Positions 21,169 through 28,489 of a stretch of DNA of 33,385 nucleotides are shown in pieces. The DNA is from a virus: IMG/VR virus record IMGVR_UViG_3300009181_000207, positions 1 to 33,385 of that record; one strand, written 5' to 3'. Within the stretch, counting starts at the first letter, position 1, and each line of letters starts with the position of its first letter. Below the pieces are notes generated by a model. It worked only from the letters and a program-made list of their open reading frames with translations. It did not search any database and was not told the origin of the DNA. The position numbers and the translations under genes are program-made.

Positions 21169-23235
21169 ATGAAACCATTAAATTTAGATAATTCTCCATG
21201 TTCTCCAGTATCTAGTAACTGTGTTATCTGGCAAGGACCAAATATAGACTGTATCAGTTTATGTACAGGAGATAGTATATCCACAGTAATATATAATTTA
21301 GCTACTGAATTATGTACAATCATGAATCAGTTAGATTTAAGTAATTTAGATCTTACATGTTTACAGGTTGGTAATAATCCTCCAGATACATTTAGTGAAT
21401 TAATACAGTTATTAATTAACAAAATATGTAATGCTGGAACTGGAACACCAGGACCTGCTGCAATAACTGACCCGTGTCCTACTAACTGTATTGTTCCTAT
21501 AGCAGATTGCTTTAAAACATCAGCAACACAAACAACAATGTTGTTGCTTGATTATGTACAGATGATTGGTGAAAAAGTTTGTAGTCTTGTTGATCAGATA
21601 GGTACTATAAATACTACAATTACTAGTATTGATAATAGAGTAACTATATTAGAAAACTTACCACCTCCAGTACCATATGTATTACCATCTTTTATAGTAG
21701 ACTGTACATTAAAAGATAATCCAGATGGTGTATTAGCGGGTACTTCACATAATTTAGAGGTTATACTTACAGCTTTAGTAAATGATGATACTCATGGTTA
21801 TTGTGCTTTATTAAGTTCTTTAGGACAACCAGGGAATGTATTTACAGCATACAACTTTCAAAGTAATACATCAGCTGGTCTTTATGTTCCTACTTTAGCA
21901 ACTTCACCATCACTATTCAATTGCGGTACAGCAATGCAATCAGAATATACTTCTTGGATTGCAACACCACAAAATTTAAGTGATAGTTTTATTAACTTAT
22001 GGATTACTGTTTCTGATATTAGAAAAGCTCATAAAACATATGAAGTTAAAAATGTAACAGGTGACACAAGTGTAAATATTACAACTACTACCGCTACTAC
22101 AGCATGTGGTAAGAAAGATACTGTAACTGTATCTGCTAATTTACCTATTGTAGCTGCAGGAAATAACATCACAGTAACTCCTGTTACTTCTACTAATATT
22201 ACAACTTATACTGTTGATGGTAAAGATACAATTGTACAACAAGGAGCAAACATTACTGTTACACAAACTGGACCAACAGCAGGAGATACAACTTATACAG
22301 TAAATGCAAAAGGAATATTAGTTCAAGATACAAGTAGTGTAAACTTAACTGTTACCTCTGATGCTACCGACTTTACTATAAGAGCTGTAGTAAATGATAC
22401 AGGTTGGGTTGATTTAGAAGGTTTTAGTTGGTTTGTAGATACTCCTACTTGGAAACCTCAATGTAGAAGAATTGGTAATGTTGTATATTTTAGAGGAGCA
22501 TTGATGGTTCCTTTACAAACTAGTGCTGGTGCAGTTATTCCTTATACATATGGTAGTACTGATACATATTGTAGAAGAACTGAAATAGCCCCTTTTATAG
22601 GTACTGGTGGTGTAGATATTGATAATAATGGTGCTATTTTTTTTAATAATGATACTCGTGTTGTGCCGCTTAGTGTTGTAGGAAATGGTGTAAATTTTGA
22701 TCAATCTGTTTTTTCAAGTAATTATGTAGTTGCTTCTAGATATATAATATATAATAACGCGTCTGGTGCTACAACTAATCACTCAGGTATACTACATAGT
22801 GTTTGTAAAATTTTTATATATAGTGATAAAAGAATGGCACTACAAATATTAAAAGATAATGAGTATAGTGCAGGTGGAGTTACTGGTAATATTTTTGGTA
22901 CATCTGCATTAAACAGTATGGTGTCTAGAGTTTATCAAGGGGATAGAATTCAAAGATGGAGAACTGCTCTTAATACATGGCCAGACTTTCATTCATCTAA
23001 TACAATGGATGGTGATACAACAACACTACCAGCACAAACAGCAGGTGTTACTCCTGTAACTCCTAATCATGTTGTAAATAATGTTCGCCAAATTGACTAT
23101 GATGATGATTATAGATTTCCTTTTCAATGTGAAGCTGGTGAACCTAATAATTTAGGAGGTTTTGGTTGGATTCAGTTAGAAGGTATGACAGCTACTTTGG
23201 CACCTTGTAATACAGATATTAAAAATATTTGTTAA
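21169..23235 (+). CDS. Tail fibre / spike protein
   Basis: This 688-residue protein begins with the crAss-like fibre start KPLNLDNSPCSPVSSNCVIW (2-21) and a cysteine-flanked block, IDCISLCTGDSISTVIYNLATELC, related to blocks in the next three genes. A short coiled coil (about 140-165, QIGTINTTITSIDNRVTILENL) probably trimerises the shaft. A Thr-, Val- and Asn-rich beta region (about 295-405, with GNNITVTPVTSTNITTYTV and GANITVTQTGPTAGDTTYTV) looks like repeated shaft strands. The rest (about 410-688) is globular and beta-rich (WVDLEGFSWFVDTPTWKPQCRRIGNVVYFRGALMVP), like a receptor-binding head. It follows a promoter-like element. Specificity is unknown. Confidence 0.7.
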   Translation: MKPLNLDNSPCSPVSSNCVIWQGPNIDCISLCTGDSISTVIYNLATELCTIMNQLDLSNLDLTCLQVGNNPPDTFSELIQLLINKICNAGTGTPGPAAITDPCPTNCIVPIADCFKTSATQTTMLLLDYVQMIGEKVCSLVDQIGTINTTITSIDNRVTILENLPPPVPYVLPSFIVDCTLKDNPDGVLAGTSHNLEVILTALVNDDTHGYCALLSSLGQPGNVFTAYNFQSNTSAGLYVPTLATSPSLFNCGTAMQSEYTSWIATPQNLSDSFINLWITVSDIRKAHKTYEVKNVTGDTSVNITTTTATTACGKKDTVTVSANLPIVAAGNNITVTPVTSTNITTYTVDGKDTIVQQGANITVTQTGPTAGDTTYTVNAKGILVQDTSSVNLTVTSDATDFTIRAVVNDTGWVDLEGFSWFVDTPTWKPQCRRIGNVVYFRGALMVPLQTSAGAVIPYTYGSTDTYCRRTEIAPFIGTGGVDIDNNGAIFFNNDTRVVPLSVVGNGVNFDQSVFSSNYVVASRYIIYNNASGATTNHSGILHSVCKIFIYSDKRMALQILKDNEYSAGGVTGNIFGTSALNSMVSRVYQGDRIQRWRTALNTWPDFHSSNTMDGDTTTLPAQTAGVTPVTPNHVVNNVRQIDYDDDYRFPFQCEAGEPNNLGGFGWIQLEGMTATLAPCNTDIKNIC

Positions 23236-23837
23236 TGAAAAAAGATTGTAAAAATATTGCACCGATTCCACCTACTCCTTGTGAGTATGGTGGAAACTGT
23301 CCACCTGCACCAGACTGTGAACAGATATTTGATCTTGATTGTGTTAACTATACAGGAGATCCAATAGTTTGTAATGGTGAGGTACTTGTGGAATCAGGAG
23401 AATCATTACCTACTGTGTTAACAACACTTGTAGATACAATCTGTAATAAAAATTGTGAAATAGATATTGAGTTTAATTTTCAAACAGGTGGTGTATATGT
23501 AGGTTCATCATTGGGTTTTAATATTATTGGTGGTGTACAACCTTATACAATTAATGCTTCTGTAGTACAAGGACCTTTTACAGGTATTACACTTTCTGAT
23601 TGTGTAACTTATGATCAAGAAAATTATCCTTTATGTTTTACTCCTGTGGTTAGTGGAACATTTGGTTTTTATGTTATTGTGTATTGTTTACCTAATAAGT
23701 TTTATATAGGACCAGGTGATAATAAAAAATATGCTGGTACTATAAGAATTGAAGTAATAGATACTTTTGGTTGTAGTCATGATTTCTTTTACAATGCTGT
23801 AATTGATCAAGAAGATTGTCAATTTGAACCAGAATAA
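23235..23837 (+). CDS. Ig/PKD-like tail protein, paralogue 1
   Basis: The ATG at 23235 overlaps the fibre stop (TAATG). It is preferred over the in-frame TTG six bases upstream. The 200 residues contain a cysteine-rich N-terminus (1-30), a module LDCVNYTGDPIVC...VDTICNKNC (34-74), and a beta domain (about 94-195) with GGVQPYTINASVVQGPF and a closing RIEVIDTFGCSHDFFY. The GG-PY-T and VxDxxGC signature is that of PKD/SprB-type Ig-like repeats of Bacteroidetes surface proteins. The two following genes encode the same architecture. A fibre or baseplate adhesin role is inferred. Confidence 0.65.
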   Translation: MKKDCKNIAPIPPTPCEYGGNCPPAPDCEQIFDLDCVNYTGDPIVCNGEVLVESGESLPTVLTTLVDTICNKNCEIDIEFNFQTGGVYVGSSLGFNIIGGVQPYTINASVVQGPFTGITLSDCVTYDQENYPLCFTPVVSGTFGFYVIVYCLPNKFYIGPGDNKKYAGTIRIEVIDTFGCSHDFFYNAVIDQEDCQFEPE

Positions 23838-23849
23838 TTATAATAAAAA

Positions 23850-24392
23850 ATGGAAAGTAATTGTAATAAATGTAATGTATGTAACTTTGAAACGTGTAAC
23901 TGTGAAACAGTTAGACCTTTTGAAGTAATTTGCCCTACACCAAATAAATGTAGTAATGCAGAAATGTTTAATGCTACTTGCTTTGAATATACTACAGCTG
24001 ATATCAAATGTGGTAACAAGAGTATTATATTTGCTAACAATCCATTATCACAAATACTATCTAACATAGTAGAATTTTTATGTAAATGTAATTTAAGTGT
24101 AACTATTAATTTGTCTTCTACAAATGATTTTTTATTAGAATCTGTAATTATAGGAGGCACAGGTCCTTATACTTATGCATGGATAGCAAATCAAAATTCA
24201 GGGTATGCTGGTCATACTCTTGGTGCTCTTAATACCTCTACATTAACTTTAGCAACCAATGCTAATAATTATTTTCAAGGTATTTCTGGAAATGCTATAT
24301 ATAAAACATTAATTAAACTTAAAGTTACAGATGCAAAAGGATGTACAGCAGATGCTTATTACACAATTGCTAATTCTGTATCCTTAACATAA
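23850..24392 (+). CDS. Ig/PKD-like tail protein, paralogue 2
   Basis: The 180 residues have the same plan as the gene before. There is a cysteine-rich start, CNKCNVCNFETCNC (5-18), then a module ATCFEYTTADIKC...EFLCKC (42-80), and one Ig-like domain (about 95-173) with GGTGPYTYAWIANQ and KLKVTDAKGCTADAYYTI. The last pattern is close to SprB repeats (GPYTYxW ... VTDxxGCTA). The gene is 12 bases behind paralogue 1. Sequences have diverged far beyond simple recent duplication, while cysteine positions are kept. Confidence 0.65.
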   Translation: MESNCNKCNVCNFETCNCETVRPFEVICPTPNKCSNAEMFNATCFEYTTADIKCGNKSIIFANNPLSQILSNIVEFLCKCNLSVTINLSSTNDFLLESVIIGGTGPYTYAWIANQNSGYAGHTLGALNTSTLTLATNANNYFQGISGNAIYKTLIKLKVTDAKGCTADAYYTIANSVSLT

Positions 24393-24398
24393 AATATT

Positions 24399-25874
24399 AT
24401 GAGCAACATTCAAAAATGTAAAAGTTGTAGAGGAACTTTATTTACAGCACCACAACCATGTATTACACAAGAGTGTATTCAGAATAACAAATGTTCTGAA
24501 ATTATAGATGCAGCTTGTATTGCATACTCTGGTCAAGATTTATTATTGTGTCAGGAGTATGATCTTATATTACAAAATGATAATGTAGAAGTAGCCCTTC
24601 AGAAGCTTTTTACTGCAGCTTGTGAGAATTGTGCTATGTCAGTATCAATAAGCGGGATTGAGGGTAGCTATCCCTCTCTTACAGCATCAGTAACAAATGG
24701 AACAGGACCCTATACATATAACTGGACAATAGTACAAGGTCCTTTTGTAGGACATGATGTATTAGGTGATACTAATCTTAGTACTCTTGATTTAGATACT
24801 ATAGGAGCTAATTCTATTCTAGCAAATTATCCAATTACTTGTAATTATTTAATACTAACAAATAGTAGAGGTACTAGTAGGAACTATACTTATATAAATT
24901 GTGAAAGTATTCAAATATCATTTACATTATTAGCAGGAGAAAGTACAGAAATTATTTGTGTACAAACTTGGATTACTCCTTTACAACCACAAGATTTAAC
25001 TGAAAACACTTCTGAAGTATGTGATCAAAGAGATGTAATTAAATCTACTTTAGTTAGGTTAGATGTAACAGATTCAATAGGTTGTAAAAAATCTGTGTAT
25101 TATGATTTCTCTTGTGACTGTTATGTTCAAGAACAAGATGAAGAAGGTATATATTCAGAATATGTTGGAGGTAATCTACAGTTTTTAAATTTTGGAACAC
25201 CTGGAATAAATTTTCTTGATAGAGATGATACAACAATAAGTTGTTCTGAATTAAAAAGTTTTGGTTGCATTAGTCCAAGTGAAGATTTTGTAGATGATTA
25301 TAGAGACCTAAGAAATGATTATATAACAGGTATATCTTGTATACTTGTTAGTACGCAAGATAGAAAAGATAGTGATACATATTGTGCTGCACTTTTACCT
25401 TTAGATTACTCTCCTTGGGAACCTGATGGTATGGCTGATCAGACAATAGTGTACAAAGGAAGATTATCTTCAGCTACATTAGATTTTGGATGTCCAGAAT
25501 ATACTTACTGGATATGGAATAATTATCAATTTGCTTGTTTGAATGGTGATAGAATAGTTGATAGACTACCAACAGTTAAAGATCATATGGTATTGTTATT
25601 ACCTGTAAACTTAATTTCTGAAATACCAACAGTTGGTATACCAGGTGAATATTTTTGGTGTAATGAAGATACTCTGTATTATGCTTGGGATCCAACTATA
25701 AATCAGTTTAGTTCTGATCTAGGTGACTGTGCAATAGGAGATGTGTTAGGTTTGAAAAGACAAAGAAGAGATACTCAACAGTTATATTGGAATGAACTCA
25801 TTTTAGCACAACAAACTTTTTTATTAGCTGCTGATGCTTTACCATTACATAGATATAAATATGAATTAATTTAA
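24399..25874 (+). CDS. Ig/PKD-like tail protein, paralogue 3, with nested domain and large C-terminal extension
   Basis: The 491 residues begin with CKSCRGTLF and the shared module AACIAYSGQDLLLCQ...TAACENC (38-78). The Ig-like domain starts with NGTGPYTYNWTIVQGPFVGH (100-119) and ends with RLDVTDSIGCKKSVYYD (220-236). Between them, about 60 residues (148-208: YLILTNSRGTSRNYTY ... LLAGESTEIICVQTWITP) form a separate beta module, apparently inserted into a loop. The remaining 250 residues are new, with many aromatic and acidic residues (DYSPWEPDGMADQTIVYKG, WDPTINQFSSDLGDC) and a helical end. They probably form a head or attachment domain. No enzyme motif is evident. Confidence 0.6.
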   Translation: MSNIQKCKSCRGTLFTAPQPCITQECIQNNKCSEIIDAACIAYSGQDLLLCQEYDLILQNDNVEVALQKLFTAACENCAMSVSISGIEGSYPSLTASVTNGTGPYTYNWTIVQGPFVGHDVLGDTNLSTLDLDTIGANSILANYPITCNYLILTNSRGTSRNYTYINCESIQISFTLLAGESTEIICVQTWITPLQPQDLTENTSEVCDQRDVIKSTLVRLDVTDSIGCKKSVYYDFSCDCYVQEQDEEGIYSEYVGGNLQFLNFGTPGINFLDRDDTTISCSELKSFGCISPSEDFVDDYRDLRNDYITGISCILVSTQDRKDSDTYCAALLPLDYSPWEPDGMADQTIVYKGRLSSATLDFGCPEYTYWIWNNYQFACLNGDRIVDRLPTVKDHMVLLLPVNLISEIPTVGIPGEYFWCNEDTLYYAWDPTINQFSSDLGDCAIGDVLGLKRQRRDTQQLYWNELILAQQTFLLAADALPLHRYKYELI

Positions 25875-25879
25875 TTATT

Positions 25880-26437
25880 ATGGATCCATTTGAGTATAAA
25901 TATTTTAAAATGATAGGTAATACATGTGAAGGTTATATACCTGATGTAAATAACCTTTCTGCAGAAGACTCAGAAGTAACAAAAAGAGCTACTTTAAATG
26001 CTTTTAAACTAGCTTTAACAAACTATTTAACACAAGTTGTATCAAGAAAGTATTGGGATTACCAAGGTAATATTTGTACAGGGTGTATTGATCCATTAGA
26101 TTTATCAAAATTGATTAATCATTCTAATGGTATTATAATTTATTTAAGTGACACCTTTGAAGATGTTAATAGAAGATTCTGGAATTCATTATTTCCTGCA
26201 GGACATCCTGATAAAAAATCTGGAATAATAACTGCTACTCTAATAAGAAAACTGGTTTATCCAATAAATCAAGAAGTACCCTATACTTTAACAGTTGACT
26301 ATACAAATGCTCAAGTACCATCAAAAGCATTGTACACAGAATATAGAACAAAACTAGGGGTAACAATGCAGAAAATAAAGGAGTTTCATTACATGAGTAT
26401 GAAGATGCCCCTTACAGTATTTACCCCACCAGTCTAA
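25880..26437 (+). CDS. Conserved tail-cassette protein, function unknown
   Basis: This 185-residue protein begins MDPFEYKYFKMIGNTCEGY. It contains a helical segment (about 30-55, TKRATLNAFKLALTNYLTQVVSRKYW) and CTGC (66-69). The rest is basic and mixed, ending HYMSMKMPLTVFTPPV. No family is recognised. It is the last gene of the fibre group, five bases after the preceding stop, and is followed by a clear terminator, so it closes that transcription unit. Confidence 0.55.
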   Translation: MDPFEYKYFKMIGNTCEGYIPDVNNLSAEDSEVTKRATLNAFKLALTNYLTQVVSRKYWDYQGNICTGCIDPLDLSKLINHSNGIIIYLSDTFEDVNRRFWNSLFPAGHPDKKSGIITATLIRKLVYPINQEVPYTLTVDYTNAQVPSKALYTEYRTKLGVTMQKIKEFHYMSMKMPLTVFTPPV

Positions 26438-26474
26438 TTAGTTGCAGTTTGTTGGTTTATCTTCAACTAGACAT

Positions 26475-26503
26475 ACCCCTGCACTTGTAGGGGTTTTGTT
26501 TTA
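26475..26503 (+). terminator. Intrinsic terminator closing the fibre gene group
   Basis: ACCCCTGC (26475-26482) pairs with GTAGGGGT (26487-26494), eight pairs with one G-U, around a four-base loop, followed by TTTTGTTTT. Confidence 0.8.
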
Positions 26504-26515
26504 TAGCTATATTTG
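26484..26515 (+). promoter_or_regulatory. Promoter candidate for the collar/muzzle genes, overlapping the terminator
   Basis: TATATTTG at 26508-26515 matches the Bacteroidetes -7 consensus TAnnTTTG. CTTG at 26484-26487, 20 bases upstream, is a partial -33 box and lies in the terminator loop and 3' arm. The start would be near 26520, leaving a leader of about 25 bases before the ATG at 26545. A second weaker set, TTTG 26512-26515 with TATATTAT 26536-26543, lies too close to that ATG to serve it. Confidence 0.4.
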
Positions 26516-26544
26516 TTAAACTAACTAATTTTTACTATATTATT

Positions 26545-27126
26545 ATGAGAGAGTTTAAGAAACCTGACTTATCAGCACCAAGATATAGACCTGAAATACT
26601 TACACTTTTGGATAAAGAGTTTTTTGATAGCTTTAAAAAGAAATATCCTAAGTATAGTACTTATGATAATAAAGCTTTAAAAAACATTGCTAAAGCATTT
26701 AATAAAGCATTATATACAATGGTAATTGACAATAGAGATGGAGTGCAAATACCAGAACAGATAGGATGGCTTTTTATAGGAACATGTCAACATAGTAAGA
26801 AGAAGAACATTGACTTTGCTAAATCAAATCAATATGGTGTAGAAGTATCAAATAATAATTTTGCTACAGATGGAAAGTTAGCAAAGATATTTTTTACAAA
26901 CTATGCACCAAAACATAAAATAAAAAATAGAGAGTTTTGGAGTTTTACAGCATGTAGAGATTTTAAAAGAGCAGTTTCTAAAACATATCCTGAAAATTGG
27001 AATATGTATTTGGTAGTAGAAAATACAAAAGCAATTAAAGAAGTATATCAGAAATTGCAGTATGAAAGAATAAATAATAAAGAAACTCTAAAAAAATTAG
27101 AGACTTATAATGAATTTGACTTATGA
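26545..27126 (+). CDS. Conserved crAss-like collar-region protein
   Basis: This 193-residue basic protein contains YSTYDNKALKNIAKAFNKALYTMVIDNRDGVQIPEQIGWLFIGT (about 37-80), a helix-then-strand stretch. The basic middle has CQHSKKKNIDF, and TNYAPKHKIKNREFWSFTACRDFKRAVSKTYPENW follows (about 118-152). The end is helical. No catalytic motif is recognised. It overlaps the ring protein gene by ATGA, so they are translationally coupled, and its partner role in collar assembly is inferred from this. Confidence 0.6.
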   Translation: MREFKKPDLSAPRYRPEILTLLDKEFFDSFKKKYPKYSTYDNKALKNIAKAFNKALYTMVIDNRDGVQIPEQIGWLFIGTCQHSKKKNIDFAKSNQYGVEVSNNNFATDGKLAKIFFTNYAPKHKIKNREFWSFTACRDFKRAVSKTYPENWNMYLVVENTKAIKEVYQKLQYERINNKETLKKLETYNEFDL

Positions 27127-27794
27127 CTACAGTAGGAGAAGCAATATCAAGGGTTAGGAATACACTAAAGGCCGTTAAAGAAGATGCCTTCTTGACTGAT
27201 AGAGTAATCTATTACTCTATTATAAAGTATGGACAGACTCTTCTTAAAAGAGAAGATAATCAATATAGATTGATGCAGCTGAGTAATATTTTTTCTGTAT
27301 TACCTTATGTAGAATTAATAGATGTTGATAAAATAGAAGCTGGATGTACTGGTGTATATTCAGGTTGTTATTTTAAAAGAAGTAAAGAAAAAATTCCAGA
27401 TATGCTTTCCGGTTTATTTGGACCAATCATACGTACCATATCTTCAATAGATGGTTCAGAAATTATCTTTAGAACTAATCCTGGTACTTGGGTTTCTATA
27501 ACTAAATCTACTACATTTAAGTATAATAAAAGAAAATATTTTTGGTTTTTAAATGGCTATTTATATTTTCCTAATTTGATTTGGGAGGCTGTAAGAGTAG
27601 AGGCTATGTTCCAAGGAGATAAAGGAGATTTTTTATGTGACCCTGAAGATCAGTGTAAGCTTAAACAAGATCTTTCATTACCATTTCCAGAATATTTATT
27701 TTCTGAAATTGAACAAATGGTTGTGAAAGAGTTAGCAATGTCATTACAAATTCCTACTGATGGACCAGATGATGGTCAAAATACTTTAAGATAA
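27123..27794 (+). CDS. crAss-like ring (collar) protein
   Basis: The 223 residues begin MTTVGEAISRVRNTLKAVKEDAFLTDRVIYYSIIKYGQTLLKRE, a helical start typical of crAss ring proteins. An SNIFSVLPYVELIDVDKIEAGCTGV segment (about 50-74) and a beta part (about 99-165) with RTISSIDGSEIIFRTNPGTW follow. The end is FPEYLFSEIEQMVVKELAMSLQIPTDGPDDGQN. It probably forms a dodecameric ring between portal and muzzle. Its stop shares one base with the start of a homing endonuclease gene, which separates it from the next ring gene. Confidence 0.75.
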   Translation: MTTVGEAISRVRNTLKAVKEDAFLTDRVIYYSIIKYGQTLLKREDNQYRLMQLSNIFSVLPYVELIDVDKIEAGCTGVYSGCYFKRSKEKIPDMLSGLFGPIIRTISSIDGSEIIFRTNPGTWVSITKSTTFKYNKRKYFWFLNGYLYFPNLIWEAVRVEAMFQGDKGDFLCDPEDQCKLKQDLSLPFPEYLFSEIEQMVVKELAMSLQIPTDGPDDGQNTLR

Positions 27795-28489
27795 TGGAAA
27801 TTCTAGAACCTGTATATAATGAACCTTGTATATATTGTATATTAAATTATGACAATGGTAAAATGTATTTTGGATTAACTAAACATTTTAAAACAAGAGT
27901 TAGAGATCATGTTAATGATTTAAAAGCATCAAGACATGCTAATGATTATTTACAAAAAGCTTGGAACAAAAAACAAAAGTTTGTCATATTTCCTGTTGAA
28001 AAATGTGATATAAAAGTTTTAACTGAGAGAGAAATATTTTGGATTGATTATCATAAAACTTGTTTAAGAAACAATGGATATAATTTAACCTATGGTGGAG
28101 AAGATTTAAAACATTTAACTAAAGAATCTTTAGCAAAAAGATCTAAAACAAGAACTGGAGTATCCACAGCTTTAAAAGGAAAAAAACAATCATTAGAATG
28201 GGTTGAAGCTAGAATGATTAAGTTAAGAGGTCAAAAAAGAAATTATACTGATAATCATATTCAAGCTATAAAAACAGCAAGAGCAAAAAGTAAAGGTACA
28301 AGATGTAAAGGTAAAGTAGTTATAGTTACTAATTTAGAGACTAAAAAAGTTATTTTATTTAATAGTAAAAGAGAGGTAGAAGATTTTTTTCAACTAAAAA
28401 GAGACAGCTTAATTCATAAGTTTTATTATGGTAGACCAAGAAAAATTTTAAAAGAAACTGTTTATAATAATTATTTAATACAAAGATAA
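27794..28489 (+). CDS. GIY-YIG homing endonuclease between ring protein genes
   Basis: The 231 residues have an N-terminal GIY-YIG fold: PCIYCILNYDNGKMYFGLTK (11-30), with CIY and YFG as the paired strands. Arg35 or Arg37 in KTRVRDH, Glu78 or Glu80 in LTEREIFWID, and GYNLTYGGED (95-104) are the rest of the signature. The basic middle contains TGVSTALKGKKQS (about 121-133), a NUMOD3-like DNA-binding repeat. The C-terminus (about 180-231) resembles the NUMOD1-type tail of the gene at 7020, but the two proteins are clearly different. The gene overlaps the upstream stop by one base and ends directly against the next ATG, so it has been fitted into the operon without a gap. No intron boundaries are apparent. 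Confidence 0.9.
   Translation: MEILEPVYNEPCIYCILNYDNGKMYFGLTKHFKTRVRDHVNDLKASRHANDYLQKAWNKKQKFVIFPVEKCDIKVLTEREIFWIDYHKTCLRNNGYNLTYGGEDLKHLTKESLAKRSKTRTGVSTALKGKKQSLEWVEARMIKLRGQKRNYTDNHIQAIKTARAKSKGTRCKGKVVIVTNLETKKVILFNSKREVEDFFQLKRDSLIHKFYYGRPRKILKETVYNNYLIQR

Noticed and set aside
23229-23231. TTG as the start of the first Ig-like paralogue
   Set aside because: The ATG at 23235, overlapping the upstream stop as TAATG, is in the same frame and fits the overlap style of the cassette.
23819-24160. Minus-strand frame of 113 codons
   Set aside because: It overlaps the start of an Ig-like paralogue with conserved cysteines on the plus strand. The reverse product is leucine- and histidine-rich, as expected of a shadow frame.
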